A DNA stretch of 64,000 nt from Hormiphora californensis (Eukaryota > Ctenophora > Tentaculata > Cydippida > Pleurobrachiidae), in contig CM035350.1 in the NCBI GenBank assembly GCA_020137815.1, forward strand, positions 7,887,612 to 7,951,611, written 5' to 3'. Position numbers and translations under genes: made by a program. Below the pieces are notes generated by a model. The model was given only the letters and a program-made list of their open reading frames with translations. It was not told the origin of the DNA and did not search any database. This document shows, one piece after another, positions 10,172 through 21,972 of this stretch (position 1 is the stretch's first letter; the number at the start of each line of letters is the position of its first letter).

Positions 10172-12867
10172 TCTCTCTGTCTAAAGATACTCCTCCCTTC
10201 CCTCCCAGAGTGGCGAATTGCCCGGCGCCCATGTTATCCCACAAGCCTGCTGTGGCTCTATACCAGCCTGATGTCGCGGAACACATGACTTTAGAGCCGG
10301 GCAACTTGGTATTCAGCACCAACACGGGGGTGCTAAAGCTGGAACGAGTTAGAGAAAACCCTGATTACCAAAAGGTACATGGCTTCTTTGATCAAGCATT
10401 TTTCATCTTACTACTGAATTGTTATTACTGACTTGTTATCACTGACTTGTTATCACTGACTTGTTATCACTGACATGTTATCACTGACTTGTTATCACTG
10501 ACATGTTATCACTGACTTGTTATCATTGACTTGATATCACTGACTTGTTATCACTGACTTGTTATCACTGACTTGTTATCACTGACTTGTTATCACTGAC
10601 TTGTTATCACTGACTTGTTATCACTGACTTGTTATCACTGACTTGATATCACTTACTTGTTATCACTGACTTGACGACTTGTTATCACTGACTTGTTATC
10701 CTTGACTTGATATCATTGACTTGTTATCACTGACTTGTTATCACTGACTTGTTATCACTGACTTGTTATCACTGACTTGTTATTACTGACTTGTTATTAC
10801 TGACTTGTTATCACTGACTTGTTATCACTGACTTGTTATCACTGACTTGTTATCACTGACTTGTTATCACTGACTTGTTATTGCTGACTTGTTATTACTG
10901 ACTTGTTATCACTGACTTGTTATCACTGACTTGTTATCACTGACTTGTTATTACTGACTTGTTATCACTGACTTGTTATCACTGACTTGATATCACTTAC
11001 TTGTTATCACTTACTTGTTATTACTGACTTGTTATCACTGACTTGTTATTACTGACTTGTTATTACTGACTTGTTATCACTGACTTGTTATCACTGACTT
11101 GTTATCACTGACATGTTATCACTGACTTGTTATCACTGACATGTTATCACTGACTTGTTATCATTGACTTGATATCACTGACTTGTTATCACTGACTTGT
11201 TATCACTGACTTGTTATCACTGACTTGTTATCACTGACTTGTTATCACTGACTTGTTATCACTGACTTGTTATCACTGACTTGATATCACTTACTTGTTA
11301 TCACTGACTTGACGACTTGTTATCACTGACTTGTTATCCTTGACTTGATATCATTGACTTGTTATCACTGACTTGTTATCACTGACTTGTTATCACTGAC
11401 TTGTTATCACTGACATGTTATCACTGACTTGTTATCACTGACATGTTATCACTGACTTGTTATCATTGACTTGATATCACTGACTTGTTATCACTGACTT
11501 GTTATCACTGACTTGTTATCACTGACTTGTTATCACTGACTTGTTATCACTGACTTGTTATCACTGACTTGTTATCACTGACTTGATATCACTTACTTGT
11601 TATCACTGACTTGACGACTTGTTATCACTGACTTGTTATCCTTGACTTGATATCATTGACTTGTTATCACTGACTTGTTATCACTGACTTGTTATCACTG
11701 ACTTGTTATCACTGACTTGTTATTACTGACTTGTTATTACTGACTTGTTATCACTGACTTGTTATCACTGACTTGTTATCACTGACTTGTTATCACTGAC
11801 TTGTTATCACTGACTTGTTATTGCTGACTTGTTATTACTGACTTGTTATCACTGACTTGTTATCACTGACTTGTTATCACTGACTTGTTATTACTGACTT
11901 GTTATCACTGACTTGTTATCACTGACTTGATATCACTTACTTGTTATCACTTACTTGTTATTACTGACTTGTTATCACTGACTTGTTATTACTGACTTGT
12001 TATTACTGACTTGTTATCACTGACTTGTTATCACTGACTTGTTATCACTGACATGTTATCACTGACTTGTTATCACTGACATGTTATCACTGACTTGTTA
12101 TCATTGACTTGATATCACTGACTTGTTATCACTGACTTGTTATCACTGACTTGTTATCACTGACTTGTTATCACTGACTTGTTATCACTGACTTGTTATC
12201 ACTGACTTGTTATCACTGACTTGATATCACTTACTTGTTATCACTGACTTGACGACTTGTTATCACTGACTTGTTATCCTTGACTTGATATCATTGACTT
12301 GTTATCACTGACTTGTTATCACTGACTTGTTATCACTGACTTGTTATCACTGACTTGTTATTACTGACTTGTTATTACTGACTTGTTATCACTGACTTGT
12401 TATCACTGACTTGTTATCACTGACTTGTTATCACTGACTTGTTATCACTGACTTGTTATTGCTGACTTGTTATTACTGACTTGTTATCACTGACTTGTTA
12501 TCACTGACTTGTTATCACTGACTTGTTATTACTGACTTGTTATCACTGACTTGTTATCACTGACTTGATATCACTTACTTGTTATCACTTACTTGTTATT
12601 ACTGACTTGTTATCACTGACTTGTTATTACTGACTTGTTATTACTGACTTGTTATCACTGACTTGTTATCACTGACTTGTTATCACAGTGTGATTTCAGA
12701 TAAACGTGGGTTCACTGAACCTTGACGATGTTAATGGAGTACTTAGCAAGGGAGAGGTGAGGGATAAAATCCAAGCTATGGTCGCCCTGGCAGTAGAGGA
12801 TAATACCCCGGCAACTGATAAACCTGAGAGTGCACCTGATACCGCTACAGCTACACCGACTGCCTGA
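5629..12867 (+). CDS. Multi-exon gene of unknown function (possible PDZ-like strand), 3' part
   Basis: Four exons fit GT-AG splicing. 5629-5772 (acceptor ataacag, donor gtaagt) and 6145-6279 (acceptor ccttgcag, donor gtaagt) join in phase 0. 10209-10374 (acceptor ccctcccag) and 12700-12867 (acceptor gatttcag, stop TGA) also join in phase 0. Exon 10209 needs one base from an earlier exon, so at least one exon is missing in the poorly assembled DNA between 6280 and 10208. The second exon encodes KTIVVHRQNGSLGFKL, which resembles the first strand and carboxylate-binding loop of a PDZ domain, but the rest of the fold is not visible. The last exons encode LEPGNLVFSTNTGVLKLERV and a Thr/Ala/Pro tail. 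I do not recognise the protein. The last intron is almost wholly a 14-bp minisatellite. Confidence 0.5.
6530..6800. repeat. CT-rich simple sequence
   Basis: Interrupted (CT)n with TCTC/CTCT variants inside the intron after exon 6145-6279. Frames rich in Ser/Leu here are artefacts of the repeat. Confidence 0.7.
7090..9560. other. Low-quality, homopolymer-inflated CT-rich zone next to an assembly gap
   Basis: Runs of c, t, g and a of 4-10 bases follow each other (for example near 7100-7260 and 9170-9420), mixed with (CT)n. The pattern is that of unreliable base calls at a contig end, and it runs straight into the N gap at 9561. The long open frame at 8555-9397 is Ser/Leu/Pro simple sequence, not a gene. 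One or more exons of the surrounding + strand gene may be hidden here. Confidence 0.65.
9561..9660. other. Assembly gap (100 N)
   Basis: Exactly 100 N, a placeholder of unknown true size, at the end of the degenerate CT-rich stretch. Confidence 0.98.
10101..10187. repeat. (CT)n microsatellite before a splice acceptor
   Basis: Nearly pure CT repeat ending about 20 bp upstream of the acceptor of exon 10209. It could act as an extended polypyrimidine tract for that exon. Confidence 0.85.
10420..12686 (+). repeat. Minisatellite, 14-bp unit (ACTTGTTATCACTG)n, with higher-order structure
   Basis: About 160 copies of a 14-bp unit with few point variants (tatta, gatatc, cttac, acatg). The same variant string, with one irregular 8-bp insertion that gives ttgacgactt, occurs at 10671, 11309, 11611 and 12249. 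The spacings are 638, 302 and 638 bp, which are 45 x 14 + 8 and 21 x 14 + 8. Large blocks were therefore duplicated, giving a 940-bp super-period (638 + 302). The array fills the last intron of the unknown + strand gene and ends 13 bp before the last exon. Confidence 0.95.
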
Positions 12868-14405
12868 AATTTTTGAAATAGACAGTCAGAGACAGGGAGT
12901 ATTTTTGTTGTTGAGACTGTTAGTGGTATCAAGTTGCAATGAATATCAGAGTCTTTGAAATATGTTTCTCAAGCAGATGATATATGAGATGTTTTGCTTC
13001 GTACATATAAGAGCATTTTTCTTTGCTTGATAGAAACTATTTGAGTGGTTTGACACTTTGTCTCTCCTTGAGAAGCAGCACTAAGCAGTGCCGACACAAT
13101 TTTGACAGCAGTGATTTATTGCATGTACGTGTGGCGCGAACACCAAACGACTCTTGAGCAACTAAAGTCTAACGATCGCTATAGCAACGGGCGCGTCGGC
13201 GGCAAGTGACGCCGCGCACAACACGCGCAAATTAATAACAGCGCACACGACCCGGCTACGCCGCGCAAATGAAATACCATATCGCGCAGCGCCGATTTTT
13301 TTAAAAATTGCCCTTGGCCTAAAAAAATTTGGCCAACGTTAAAATCTGGGTGCTTGGAGTGTCATCACAGATCACTCACAGTTTTCAGGTTAGAGCTTGA
13401 CATTTCTTAATTTGGATTAGCCAAGTAGTTTTGCACTTGGCGGTTAGAGCCGCTTTTGGAGCGAGAGCTGATAAGGACGAAAAAGGATGTGATGATGAAT
13501 CTTTCTCCTTCCAGCAGCAGAACTTGTGCTGAGTCGTAAATACGGGCAGTTAATGAGCGGACTATAAATTTATATTTGTATTTAGTATTTACTATTTGTA
13601 TTTGTCTTAGTGAAGAAACCGCTTTAGAAAGTGGTAAATGGTGTAGCATCGATCTGATTGAATTAGTAGCAAGCCATCCATATAATAATTTCCAAAATGT
13701 TAGTCCGATAATTGTTTTCTCCCTACTCCTCCTACAGTTTTTGAGCTAGACCCCTGAAAATTTGTACACTGGTACTTTGGACCAAGGCGGGTGTAAGTAC
13801 GGGCTCAGATTTTTGATCCGATCTTTACAACAGTGACGTCACGGGGTGACGTCATTGCGACAAAAAGACTTACATTTTTCAAACGCTTCTAAGACCCTGA
13901 AAACGGCTCTAAATCAAAAAACTAACGCAATAGTGGGGAAAGAGAATCGTTTGAACTTCATTTTACATGATAGCGATTTCCCGTAACTCAATGTTTAAGG
14001 GTCGTAAATCGCGTCGGGAAAGTTAAAAATGCCAAAAATACGATATTTTTCACCGTAGCCACCCAAAATCTTATCCAATCGATACGAAACTTGGTCGTTA
14101 TGTGAACTTTAATGTCCTTTGGCCAGGGGTTCCCGGAAAACGGATTGGCAAGATGAGAACTGACCGGAGTTCTTATAATTCTAAATTCACGAATTTGGAA
14201 TTTTTCGTCGACTTTTTTTGGCGACATAAAACGCTAGGAAATTTTCAATGAATTTTAAAATTTATACTGCGCGCGTAATTCTAGGTTCCGCGCGCGGCGT
14301 AAAAAAGCAGCGCTTTTTTGGGAAAATTCGCGCGTTACAGTAAATGATTTACCCGCCTCGCTAAAATTGTAATGGCCGTTTTTTCAAAAACCCAAGGTGT
14401 ATGAT
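12868..14405. other. Intergenic, no gene seen
   Basis: 3' flank of the unknown gene. It contains a CG-rich patch at about 13185-13290 and AT-rich DNA beyond it. The open frames at 13407-13649 and 13988-14227 (minus) show no coding features. Confidence 0.4.
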
Positions 14406-14669
14406 ATAGTAGCAGCGGTTAGATCACCACGTGGTTAAAGTCGCATGCCACCCCTTTTTGCGCATTGTCATAGCTCCTCGAGGTCGCATCCATTGGATGA
14501 TCCAATCATTATCAAGAAATGTCCCTCAAGTTTTCGCTTCTCCTTGAGGAGATCTACAGGTTTAATGAAGGTCACTTTTGGATTGGATGCAAAATGAAGC
14601 CGTGAGAGTAACCTGAGATTAGGGTGGCGTGCGACTTTCTGCACGTGCTGATCTAACCGCTCCTACTAT
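14406..14669. mobile_element. Foldback/MITE-like element, about 264 bp
   Basis: The ends are imperfect inverted repeats of about 45 bp: left begins atagtagcagcggttagatc, and the right end is the complement of agtaggagcggttagatcag. CACGTG-like and GTCGCAT/CGCCACCC blocks are shared inside the arms. No coding capacity. No clear target-site duplication could be fixed. Confidence 0.6.
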
Positions 14670-15316
14670 GAGACTCATTGCTCTAAGGAACAAACAAATT
14701 ATCTTTTAAAAATCAAACACAAATGTCACCGGTTATATGAGGATAAATTACCAATTACCAGGTCACGGGTTCCCAGCAAACGGGTACTCTAGTTTATTTT
14801 AAACACTATTAAGCGGTATATTAAATGTCATGAATTATTATTATTATTAGTGAAGGGCTTAGGGCACTTTTTTGGAGGCGTGCACCTGTGAACATGCCTC
14901 AAAACTCCTAGATGGTAACGGCGCCCCTGAACTTTTGAATTTCCTTCTTATTCTTAACTTGATGACCAAACTCGAAAGTTATGTACGTTGTAGACATTCT
15001 TTATTTTGCAATATATAAAATTGTACAATATCTATACGATAGACAGCTTGAAATATACTTTTCTAAGGTTGTGTCACAATATTAATCAATTCAAACGCAC
15101 AGTTCATAGTCGTATATATTTTTAATCTATATTGACTCTGTTATAAATATTGTTGTTGATATTGAACCTTTGGAACCTTTACTGTCTACAACACTGAATA
15201 CCAAACACCGACTTCTGGAGATTCTGGAGCATCTTGCCTCTCGGTATTGTAACCACCGCCACCAGAACATTCTAGTCCCATACTACTCAAATAAGTAACA
15301 AAAAGATGTGATAACA
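14670..15316. other. Intergenic, no gene seen
   Basis: AT-rich DNA with a short ATT-type run near 14835. It probably includes the 3' untranslated region of the transporter on the minus strand. Confidence 0.4.
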
Positions 15317-16847
15317 TCAATCATCGTAATCTAAAGACCAATCTACATCAGATTCAACATCTGTGTCCGTACTAAATCGAGCATTTTCCTGAAGAGGCTC
15401 ATTTTTAGTTTCATGTTGAATTTGTCCAAACAATATGGCACAAATAAGAAAGACCATTCCTCCGACTGAGAAAAACTCAAACTCATTTCCAGTAATCCCG
15501 TATACAATTATGTAGGGAGATAAGAGGGTGATTGCATGTCCGGAAGAGAATATGAACCCAGTTGCAAGTGCCGGACTGATGTTGGGTATATCTCTTGAAT
15601 GAACAGGGACACGATAGACATTGATCCGTGATTTAGCGCCAGACCCATCGATATCTTCATGATGAGCATTTCCTTACCATCGCACCACAGACAGGAGAGA
15701 AGGGCTGCAGCAGTAGCAATATAGAGGGTAATCACTGCTGGCTTTCTTCCAACTATCTGGGCCAGGGAGAGACCTGCTACAGTGATTGCTATACCAAAGA
15801 TGTAAGCCTTCGTCAAGGAGAAGAGGTTGCTGTCAGAGAGCCCCTTGCAATCATCAATTTCATCCTCTATCGTGGCGTTTTCAGCCGCACAATAGGACCC
15901 CTGTGGAAAGAGATGGTATTAGTTTCCCTCAGACAAAGTTAGTTCTAAAACATTGAAAAAAGCCTCCCATATATGTATATATTCACCTTGATTATGAAGG
16001 GTATTGCAATGTGAATTGTGGAAGATATCAGATTCTTCAGCAGGAAAACAGCCAGTACAATTAGAGTTGTCTTCTCGAATTCCGGTGTAAACAACTGCCC
16101 AATCTGACCCCTGTTGACGCCCCGTTTGTGTCGAATGAGAGAGGAGACATCCTCCTTTCCATTCCTCATGTATATCTCCCTCAACAGCCCACACCCTCCT
16201 CTGTCCTCCCTGACACCAGGAGGTATCGTGGTGACTCCTCCAAGAAGATGTAGATTATGAGAGGGGTAATACATGGGACTATCATCCAAAACAGCAACAT
16301 TCTCCAACTGATGTGTTCATGATCCAAATGGCTGTCATTGCGGCACACGTCGCACCAATCTGACCTGACACCATTAGAGCCATCTTGACAAGGAAACGGT
16401 ACCGACGGGGGGTTATTTCCAGAATCATACACAATGAACTGGGTTTGATAAAGGTAAAGAAGAATAGACATGCTCCCCTACTGATTAGAAACAGTGTAAA
16501 ACTGGTTTGGAAAGTAGCCAGAAACCCACTAATAATCATGAAGAGCAGTCCATAAAGGATAACCTTGCGGCGCCCATACTTATCGGATATCACTCTCCCG
16601 CTAGACCCCCGACAATAAAACTGGTGGATCCCACCATGAGCATGGTCAGAATTTCCTTGTTGCCAAGCGACCACTCACACTGGACACTTGGCAGGGTCAG
16701 TCCGATAGTCATGATTATCTGGACTTCTGTGAAAGACACAACACACGCAGCTAGAAGGTATAGGATCTGGACCCGGCCAAATCCCGCCATCTCAATAGCA
16801 CTGTCCACTGTTATGTACTGCCGCTTCCGCAGTAGCTGTCTGTCCAT
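15317..16847 (-). pseudogene. SV2/SLC22-like major facilitator transporter, reading frame broken in four places
   Basis: Membrane transporter of the major facilitator superfamily. From the ATG at 16847 the protein shows the loop GRVISDKYGRRKVILYG between helices 2 and 3 (the MFS motif), several hydrophobic helices, LEESPRYLL after helix 6, EIYPTSVR in the second half and an acidic cytosolic tail ending at TGA 15317-15319. One intron fits: 15901-15986, donor gtgaat, acceptor tccacag. The conserved sequence jumps frame near 16610, 16310, 16200 and 15570. Either this is a decaying gene or the draft has single-base errors; the evenly conserved protein between breaks favours errors or very recent decay. 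ESPRYL and the overall plan fit SV2/SVOP or organic-ion (SLC22) transporters. The substrate is unknown. Confidence 0.65.
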
Positions 16848-18101
16848 GATAGCTCTTGTAAGGATATTGGATAATTGTTAGGACTGGTTGAACTGATCAT
16901 GACATGATCAGTTATCTAAATCAACTCAATATAATACATTGTATACATAATTAAATCATGACTATAATACATTGTATTATATTGATTTGATTTAGATAAC
17001 TGTAATTTTATTATCTCCTATCAAAGGAAGGAAGAAGATATAATTAGGTGGCAGGTAATTGGGTGTACAAAAAACAACAACACACAATAAGCCAGTGTAA
17101 TACAGCTAGTCTTTACACACATTGGATATCCATACCAACACGTTAGCAAATGAACAAGAGGCATGCCCCGTAGTATCAATATCCCGTTTTAGATGATGTC
17201 CAAACCGCTGTTACAGGTACAATGATATATGATCATATATCATGCCGTATATTGAAAATTGGAATAAGAAGAAAAATCTCACTTCCATTTAATTTCATGT
17301 TTTACTTCATGGATTTCCCAAGACCTTTATCATAACATATGTCTGATTCTAACAAAACATATCAGTGCCTGTTGTTTTTTCCGCAATTGCATGCAATCGT
17401 TCAAAATATTCATCAGCATCATCATAAGTAATACATAATATAATATAAAGATTGAGCTATAAGGTGGAGCTATAGCAGGAGAGAATAAGCAAACCACATG
17501 AGATGACAACTATAACAATGTACCTCAAGACTCACACGGGGCTCCTATATACACACACTCACCCCCCCCCCCTACATCCGGGTTTTTCTATGACTAGCAT
17601 AAATTAAAAAGTGTATATATTTTAGGGTATGTTAAAACTTAAATATTGTGATATGATGACCCAGTGTCTTTTTATGTTGCCTTACTTGACCCTATTTCCC
17701 CGCGCCCCACACAAAAAATGAAAAGGGTTAAGATGGGTTTGTAGAATTAAATAGATAGTTAGATACAATTCTCATGTAACAGACCATCTAGTGTTTCTCT
17801 CTCTCTCTCTCTCCTCCTCATCCTCCCCTCCTCGCCTCTCACCTCTTCTCTCATCTCTCCTCTCTCTCTCTCTCTCTCATTCTCTTCTCTCTCCTCTCTT
17901 CTCCTCCGCCTTTCCTCTCCTCTCTCTCTCTCTCTCTCTCCCCCTCTCTCTCTTGTGTCCACTTTCTTTTATTCTATTTGTGTTCTACATATGTGTGTGA
18001 CCGTGCAGTACCCTATACACCAGACGAAACCCTACTTCTACTATCCCCCCTTATCAGTTGCTATTTCCAATTCTCACCCCTGTCAACCCCTCCCCCAAGG
18101 G
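16848..18101. other. Intergenic with divergent promoters; CT-rich tract at 17796-17952
   Basis: Space between the 5' end of the transporter (minus) and CCDC47 (plus), so both promoters should lie here. It contains a short palindromic patch (atcatgacatgatcagttat, about 16897) and an imperfect inverted pair around 16910-17000 built on attgatttgatttagataac. A long interrupted CT tract precedes CCDC47 by about 150 bp. Confidence 0.45.
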
Positions 18102-19376
18102 ATGTCACTTCTCCTCGATGTACTGTACCTCTTGTTGTTGGTGGGAGGCACCTTGGCCCAGAGCGAGGATCCCTTTGCAGAGTTTGATACCGACGAGGCT
18201 GTTCTCGTGGAGCAGGATGACTATGACATCATTGAGGTGGGTGTAAAACTGGTGGTTAATTTATTTGTAACATGTGGGTGTAAAACTGGTGGTTTAGTTT
18301 AGTTTGTAATTCTCCTTCATTACGTACATAAAGTTTATGTTTACTAAGATAAAAACATGCTCGTTTATATGAGGCCTTTAATTTTAGGATGTCATGATAT
18401 TTGTATGAACGTGCGTGTCGTATATCACATATTAAGCTTGGAGTTTATCTCCCCTTCGTTAATCTCACTCCATCCCTATTCCAGTCGGAAGTAGTAGAAG
18501 AGCCGCCCCCTGTGACGTCAGACCAACAAATGATTGACGATGACGTTGACACGGGTGATGACGTCACGATAGAGGACGAGGATTTTGAGGGTGTGGAAAC
18601 GAACGAGAAACCCGCACCGGGGGGAGGGAATAAAGAACTTAACATTATCAAGGGCCCGATTAATATGAAGGGGCAATGGGAGGACTATTATCTCGAGATA
18701 ATTGGACTAATTGGGGTGTTTGTTTATGCACTTAACTTCTATACCGGTAAAGCTATCAATAACCGGTTGGCTAATGCCTGGTTCGATCACCACAAGAAGT
18801 TATTGAGCGAGGCGTTCTGTATTGTGGGGGATGATGGTGTCAGTAAGGAAGTTAGCGATGGTATCTTGGTGAAGGAGAGTGAGAACAAGTTTGTGGTGTG
18901 GTGTACAGGTCGGATGGGCTGTGAGGGGATCAAGATCGAGATCAAATTGCTACGTCGACAGGATCTCATCTCTCTGATTTCCCAGTTGTTCAAACCTCAG
19001 TCTGATACAATAACCATCACAACGTACATGGCACCGGATGATATGGACAGTATTGTACTGGCGATAATGCCCAAGAAGGGCCTCAAACGGCTCCAGCAGG
19101 AAGTACAGGACCTGGCCCATTTTGCCACCGAGAGGAAGATAGAGAGTTATGATCTGCCGAGTACACTGGGTATCCTGGTGGAGTTTACCGAGGTCGCTAA
19201 CGATTTACTGACTACCCCCGTCTGCAGGACCATCACCGAGAATATTGATGTGTTCGATTCCATTCATTTCTCCGATTACTACACTGGTTTCAAGATCTCG
19301 CAAGAGGGCCAGGTGGAAACGGACCGACCTAAACCCATGAAACGGCTCATCTTCAACTTTGTTATTCCCGGACATG
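18102..19376 (+). CDS. CCDC47: CCDC47 (calumin, PAT-complex ER protein), first two exons; 3' end missing
   Basis: ER membrane protein that, with Asterix, forms the PAT intramembrane chaperone beside the translocon and also affects ER calcium. Exon 1, 18102-18236, encodes a signal peptide (SLLLDVLYLLLLVGG) and an acidic luminal stretch. Exon 2, 18485-19376 (acceptor tattccag, donor gtaagc), holds DYYLEIIGLIGVFVYALNFY (membrane segment) and the conserved cytosolic DUF1682 region: MAPDDMDSIVLAIMPKK, LPSTLGILVEFTEVAND and IHFSDYYTGFKI. About 342 residues are visible against 483 in human. The Lys/Glu-rich C-terminal helix that should follow was not found. The N gap at 19940-20039, foldback DNA and an 11.5-kb retroelement follow instead, so the 3' exons are hidden, displaced or lost. 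Confidence 0.93.
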
Positions 19377-19499
19377 GTAAGCCATTATTTAGCAGCTTAT
19401 TGCCCCAGATTATCGTCATATGCAGCGTGACAAATTGTACTGTCACTTTCCTAACTCATTCTGCCTCCTCTGAACCGATCATTAGTTCCCACTGTTGTC

Positions 19500-19905
19500 T
19501 TCCCTCTCTCTCTCTCTCTCTCCCTCCCTCTCTATCTCACTTTCTATCTCTCTCACTTTAATAACTGCAATTGTTCCAGTCGTGTCTATAATATGAGTAA
19601 AAATAATGCCCCCCCCCCCCCATTATAATACTTCTCATAGGACACATTAGTTGTAACACTGTTGCCAACAATCATGAGAGAGTATATATAGAAGAGGAGA
19701 GAGAGAGAGAGAGACGAGCCCCAGAGACAGCAATGAGAGAGATAGAGATGGAGACTATTAGAGGAGAGAGAGAGAGGAAAATGTCAGCTATTCTCATATA
19801 TTAGATCGGAGCTATTTACGTGCAGTACAGTAAACTCTTCCTATATCGTTTCCGCAGCTCCGAATCACTCTTCCGCATCTCTCTCTAGCTCTCTCTCTCT
19901 CTCTG

Positions 19906-19939
<34 letters not shown>
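19500..19939. repeat. AG/CT microsatellites leading into an assembly gap
   Basis: CT repeat at 19501-19558, AG-rich runs at 19696-19780 and CT repeat at about 19880-19939, which ends in N. A C run at 19610-19620 is also present. All lie downstream of CCDC47 exon 2. Confidence 0.75.
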
Positions 19940-20039
19940 NNNNNNNNNNNNNNNNNNNNNNNNNNNNNNNNNNNNNNNNNNNNNNNNNNNNNNNNNNNNN
20001 NNNNNNNNNNNNNNNNNNNNNNNNNNNNNNNNNNNNNNN
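19940..20039. other. Assembly gap (100 N)
   Basis: Placeholder gap inside a CT microsatellite, in the place where further CCDC47 exons could lie. Confidence 0.98.
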
Positions 20040-20149
20040 TATGGAAAATTTTTCAAAATTTGCCCACCTTAAAGTTTTACCCCAATCAACATAATTGGTT
20101 AAAAATAAATTTGGTTTCGAACCAAACTAAGAACATTCTTTTAAAAAAT

Positions 20150-20450
20150 TCCTTTGGGTATTCGAAAGTTTTTCACTAAAGAACCCGGCATATTTGAATT
20201 ATAGCTTTTTCTAATTTTTTTATGACCCGAGTAAACTTTTTTTTTGGAGGCCCATTTCTCAGTGACAAAACAAAGATTGGATGTTTTATTACATCTTGAA
20301 CGATATGTAATCGTCCAATGAACAAGCTTGATGCAAAAAAACATCACGCCGGTACCATTTTTAAGAGATACAGCAACTTTAGTACTAAAACTCGTAAATC
20401 GCGATTTTCCAAAGCGGCAACAGGAGTGGCGTAGAGAAAATAGCCTACTG
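20150..20450. repeat. Diverged copy of the interior of the element nested in the retrotransposon
   Basis: This stretch matches 27430-27600 over many short identical blocks in the same order: tttttggaggcc, attacatctt..aacgata, aacaagcttgatgcaa, aaaacatc. It is a second, older member of the TIR element family found inserted at 26869-27791. Its ends are not visible; the left end may be lost in the N gap. Confidence 0.65.
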
Positions 20451-20629
20451 GGAACCGAGAACAGCCATTATTATATACCGATATCAGACATGACATTCCG
20501 ATCCAAAATCGCATGAGAAAAACGGTGGTGATGTCCATTTTGCTCTATCTCAAACCATTTTCCCATAAAAGCCAAACGAAAATATTTACTGGACAGCCTA
20601 ATATTTTCTCTTACTTTCTTTTTCGGTAG

Positions 20630-20960
20630 GCAACTACTTTCACCTTCATTTTCATTTTCAGCCTGCTCAACCTTTCACTTTCATTATGATAGAAGTCGTT
20701 GGGACGAATGGCAGGGTGTTAGGCCACCTGCTGCTGGCACGGTAGAGAATTTGAGAGACCCCGTGAGGGCGAAATAGGGAGAGAGACTAGAGAGATATGA
20801 GAGAGAAAGTGGGGGAGAGAGAGAAACGGTCCTCTCACTTTCGTTTCAGCTCAACTCCCAAGGATCATTATAACAGCTAATGTTGGGACGAATAGCAAGG
20901 CGATGAGCCACCTGCTACTGGTTGTGGTAGAGAATATAGGAGAAGGGATCCCATCCCTAG
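20630..20960. repeat. Two tandem copies of a short repeat that ends in a GA microsatellite
   Basis: Copies at about 20635-20760 and 20830-20950 share ttttcag, gacgaat(g/a)gcaggg, gccacctgctgctgg and gtagagaat, then a (GA)n tract. A third copy lies at 33575-33710 on the other side of the retrotransposon, also followed by (GA)n. The unit therefore spreads together with, or seeds, the GA microsatellite. Confidence 0.6.
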
Positions 20961-20971
20961 GGAGAAAGGGA

Positions 20972-21180
<209 letters not shown>

Positions 21181-21619
21181 GAAAGGAGAAAAATAACATG
21201 AGAGCCTTTTGTTAGAAAACTCAACAAACACCACTGAGTCAGCAGGTAAACACCACACAACATTTCGCACATGCAGTAATCAGTATTCACCCATCAATCC
21301 CCTTGCCTACCAACCATAACAACTACTCAATTTGCACGTGAAAATTCTGGAAGCCATTTAATATAGTTAGATGATTTATGTTCTAAATATAATATGAATT
21401 TCCCTGCCGTGTGAAGCTCTGAAGAAACCATGGCTAGATTATCTGTGTCAGAAAATTTCACGCCACACATTTCCTGAAAATGCGTCAATAAAGTGTTTTA
21501 TGAAGGAGCAGCTCGTTACTGTGTCCACGGCTCTTTAGTTGCTACCCCGTTGCCCCTCACAACAAAATGGGACATTTTCGGTCCCTCGATCTACCGATTA
21601 GTTAGTGTTTAGTTAGTGA

Positions 21620-21623
21620 CTAG
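21620..21623. other. Target-site duplication CTAG (left)
   Basis: CTAG directly precedes the left LTR and is repeated directly after the right LTR at 33126-33129. The four-base direct repeat marks the insertion site of the retroelement. Confidence 0.85.
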
Positions 21624-21783
21624 TGAAATGAATGAAGTATTGAATGGATGAGTATAATGTTTTGGAGTCGAGTAGGTACTAAGATGACAACAGCTAGATT
21701 CACCAAACAAGAAGTGTCTTATCTATAAAACATTGCTCACGCATTGCACATGACATAATATAAAATATAACCTATACATCACA
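21624..21783 (-). repeat. 3' LTR (160 bp)
   Basis: Identical to 32966-33125. On the minus strand it starts TGTGATG and ends ATTTCA (TG..CA). It is short for a gypsy LTR. A TATA-like ggttatattttata lies near its start. Confidence 0.93.
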
Positions 21784-21796
21784 TATCCTTCCCTAA
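21784..21796 (-). promoter_or_regulatory. Polypurine tract
   Basis: On the minus strand AGGGAAGGATA lies directly against the 3' LTR, the expected site of plus-strand DNA priming. Confidence 0.6.
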
Positions 21797-21972
21797 AAAA
21801 TCAAAAAATACAGAAATATATATATATAATATGAGTGTCCATGTATCAAAACAATCGCATCTTGATAAAACATAAATCAATAAACTTAAAATATCTTTAA
21901 CTAATTAATAATTATAACACTATTTAGAAATCCTGTAAATCATATACCGGTATCTTATTCTAACTTTATAAT

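Noticed and set aside
10420..12686. CRISPR-like array of direct repeats
   Set aside because: Tandem 14-bp units without unique spacers, inside a eukaryotic intron; a minisatellite.
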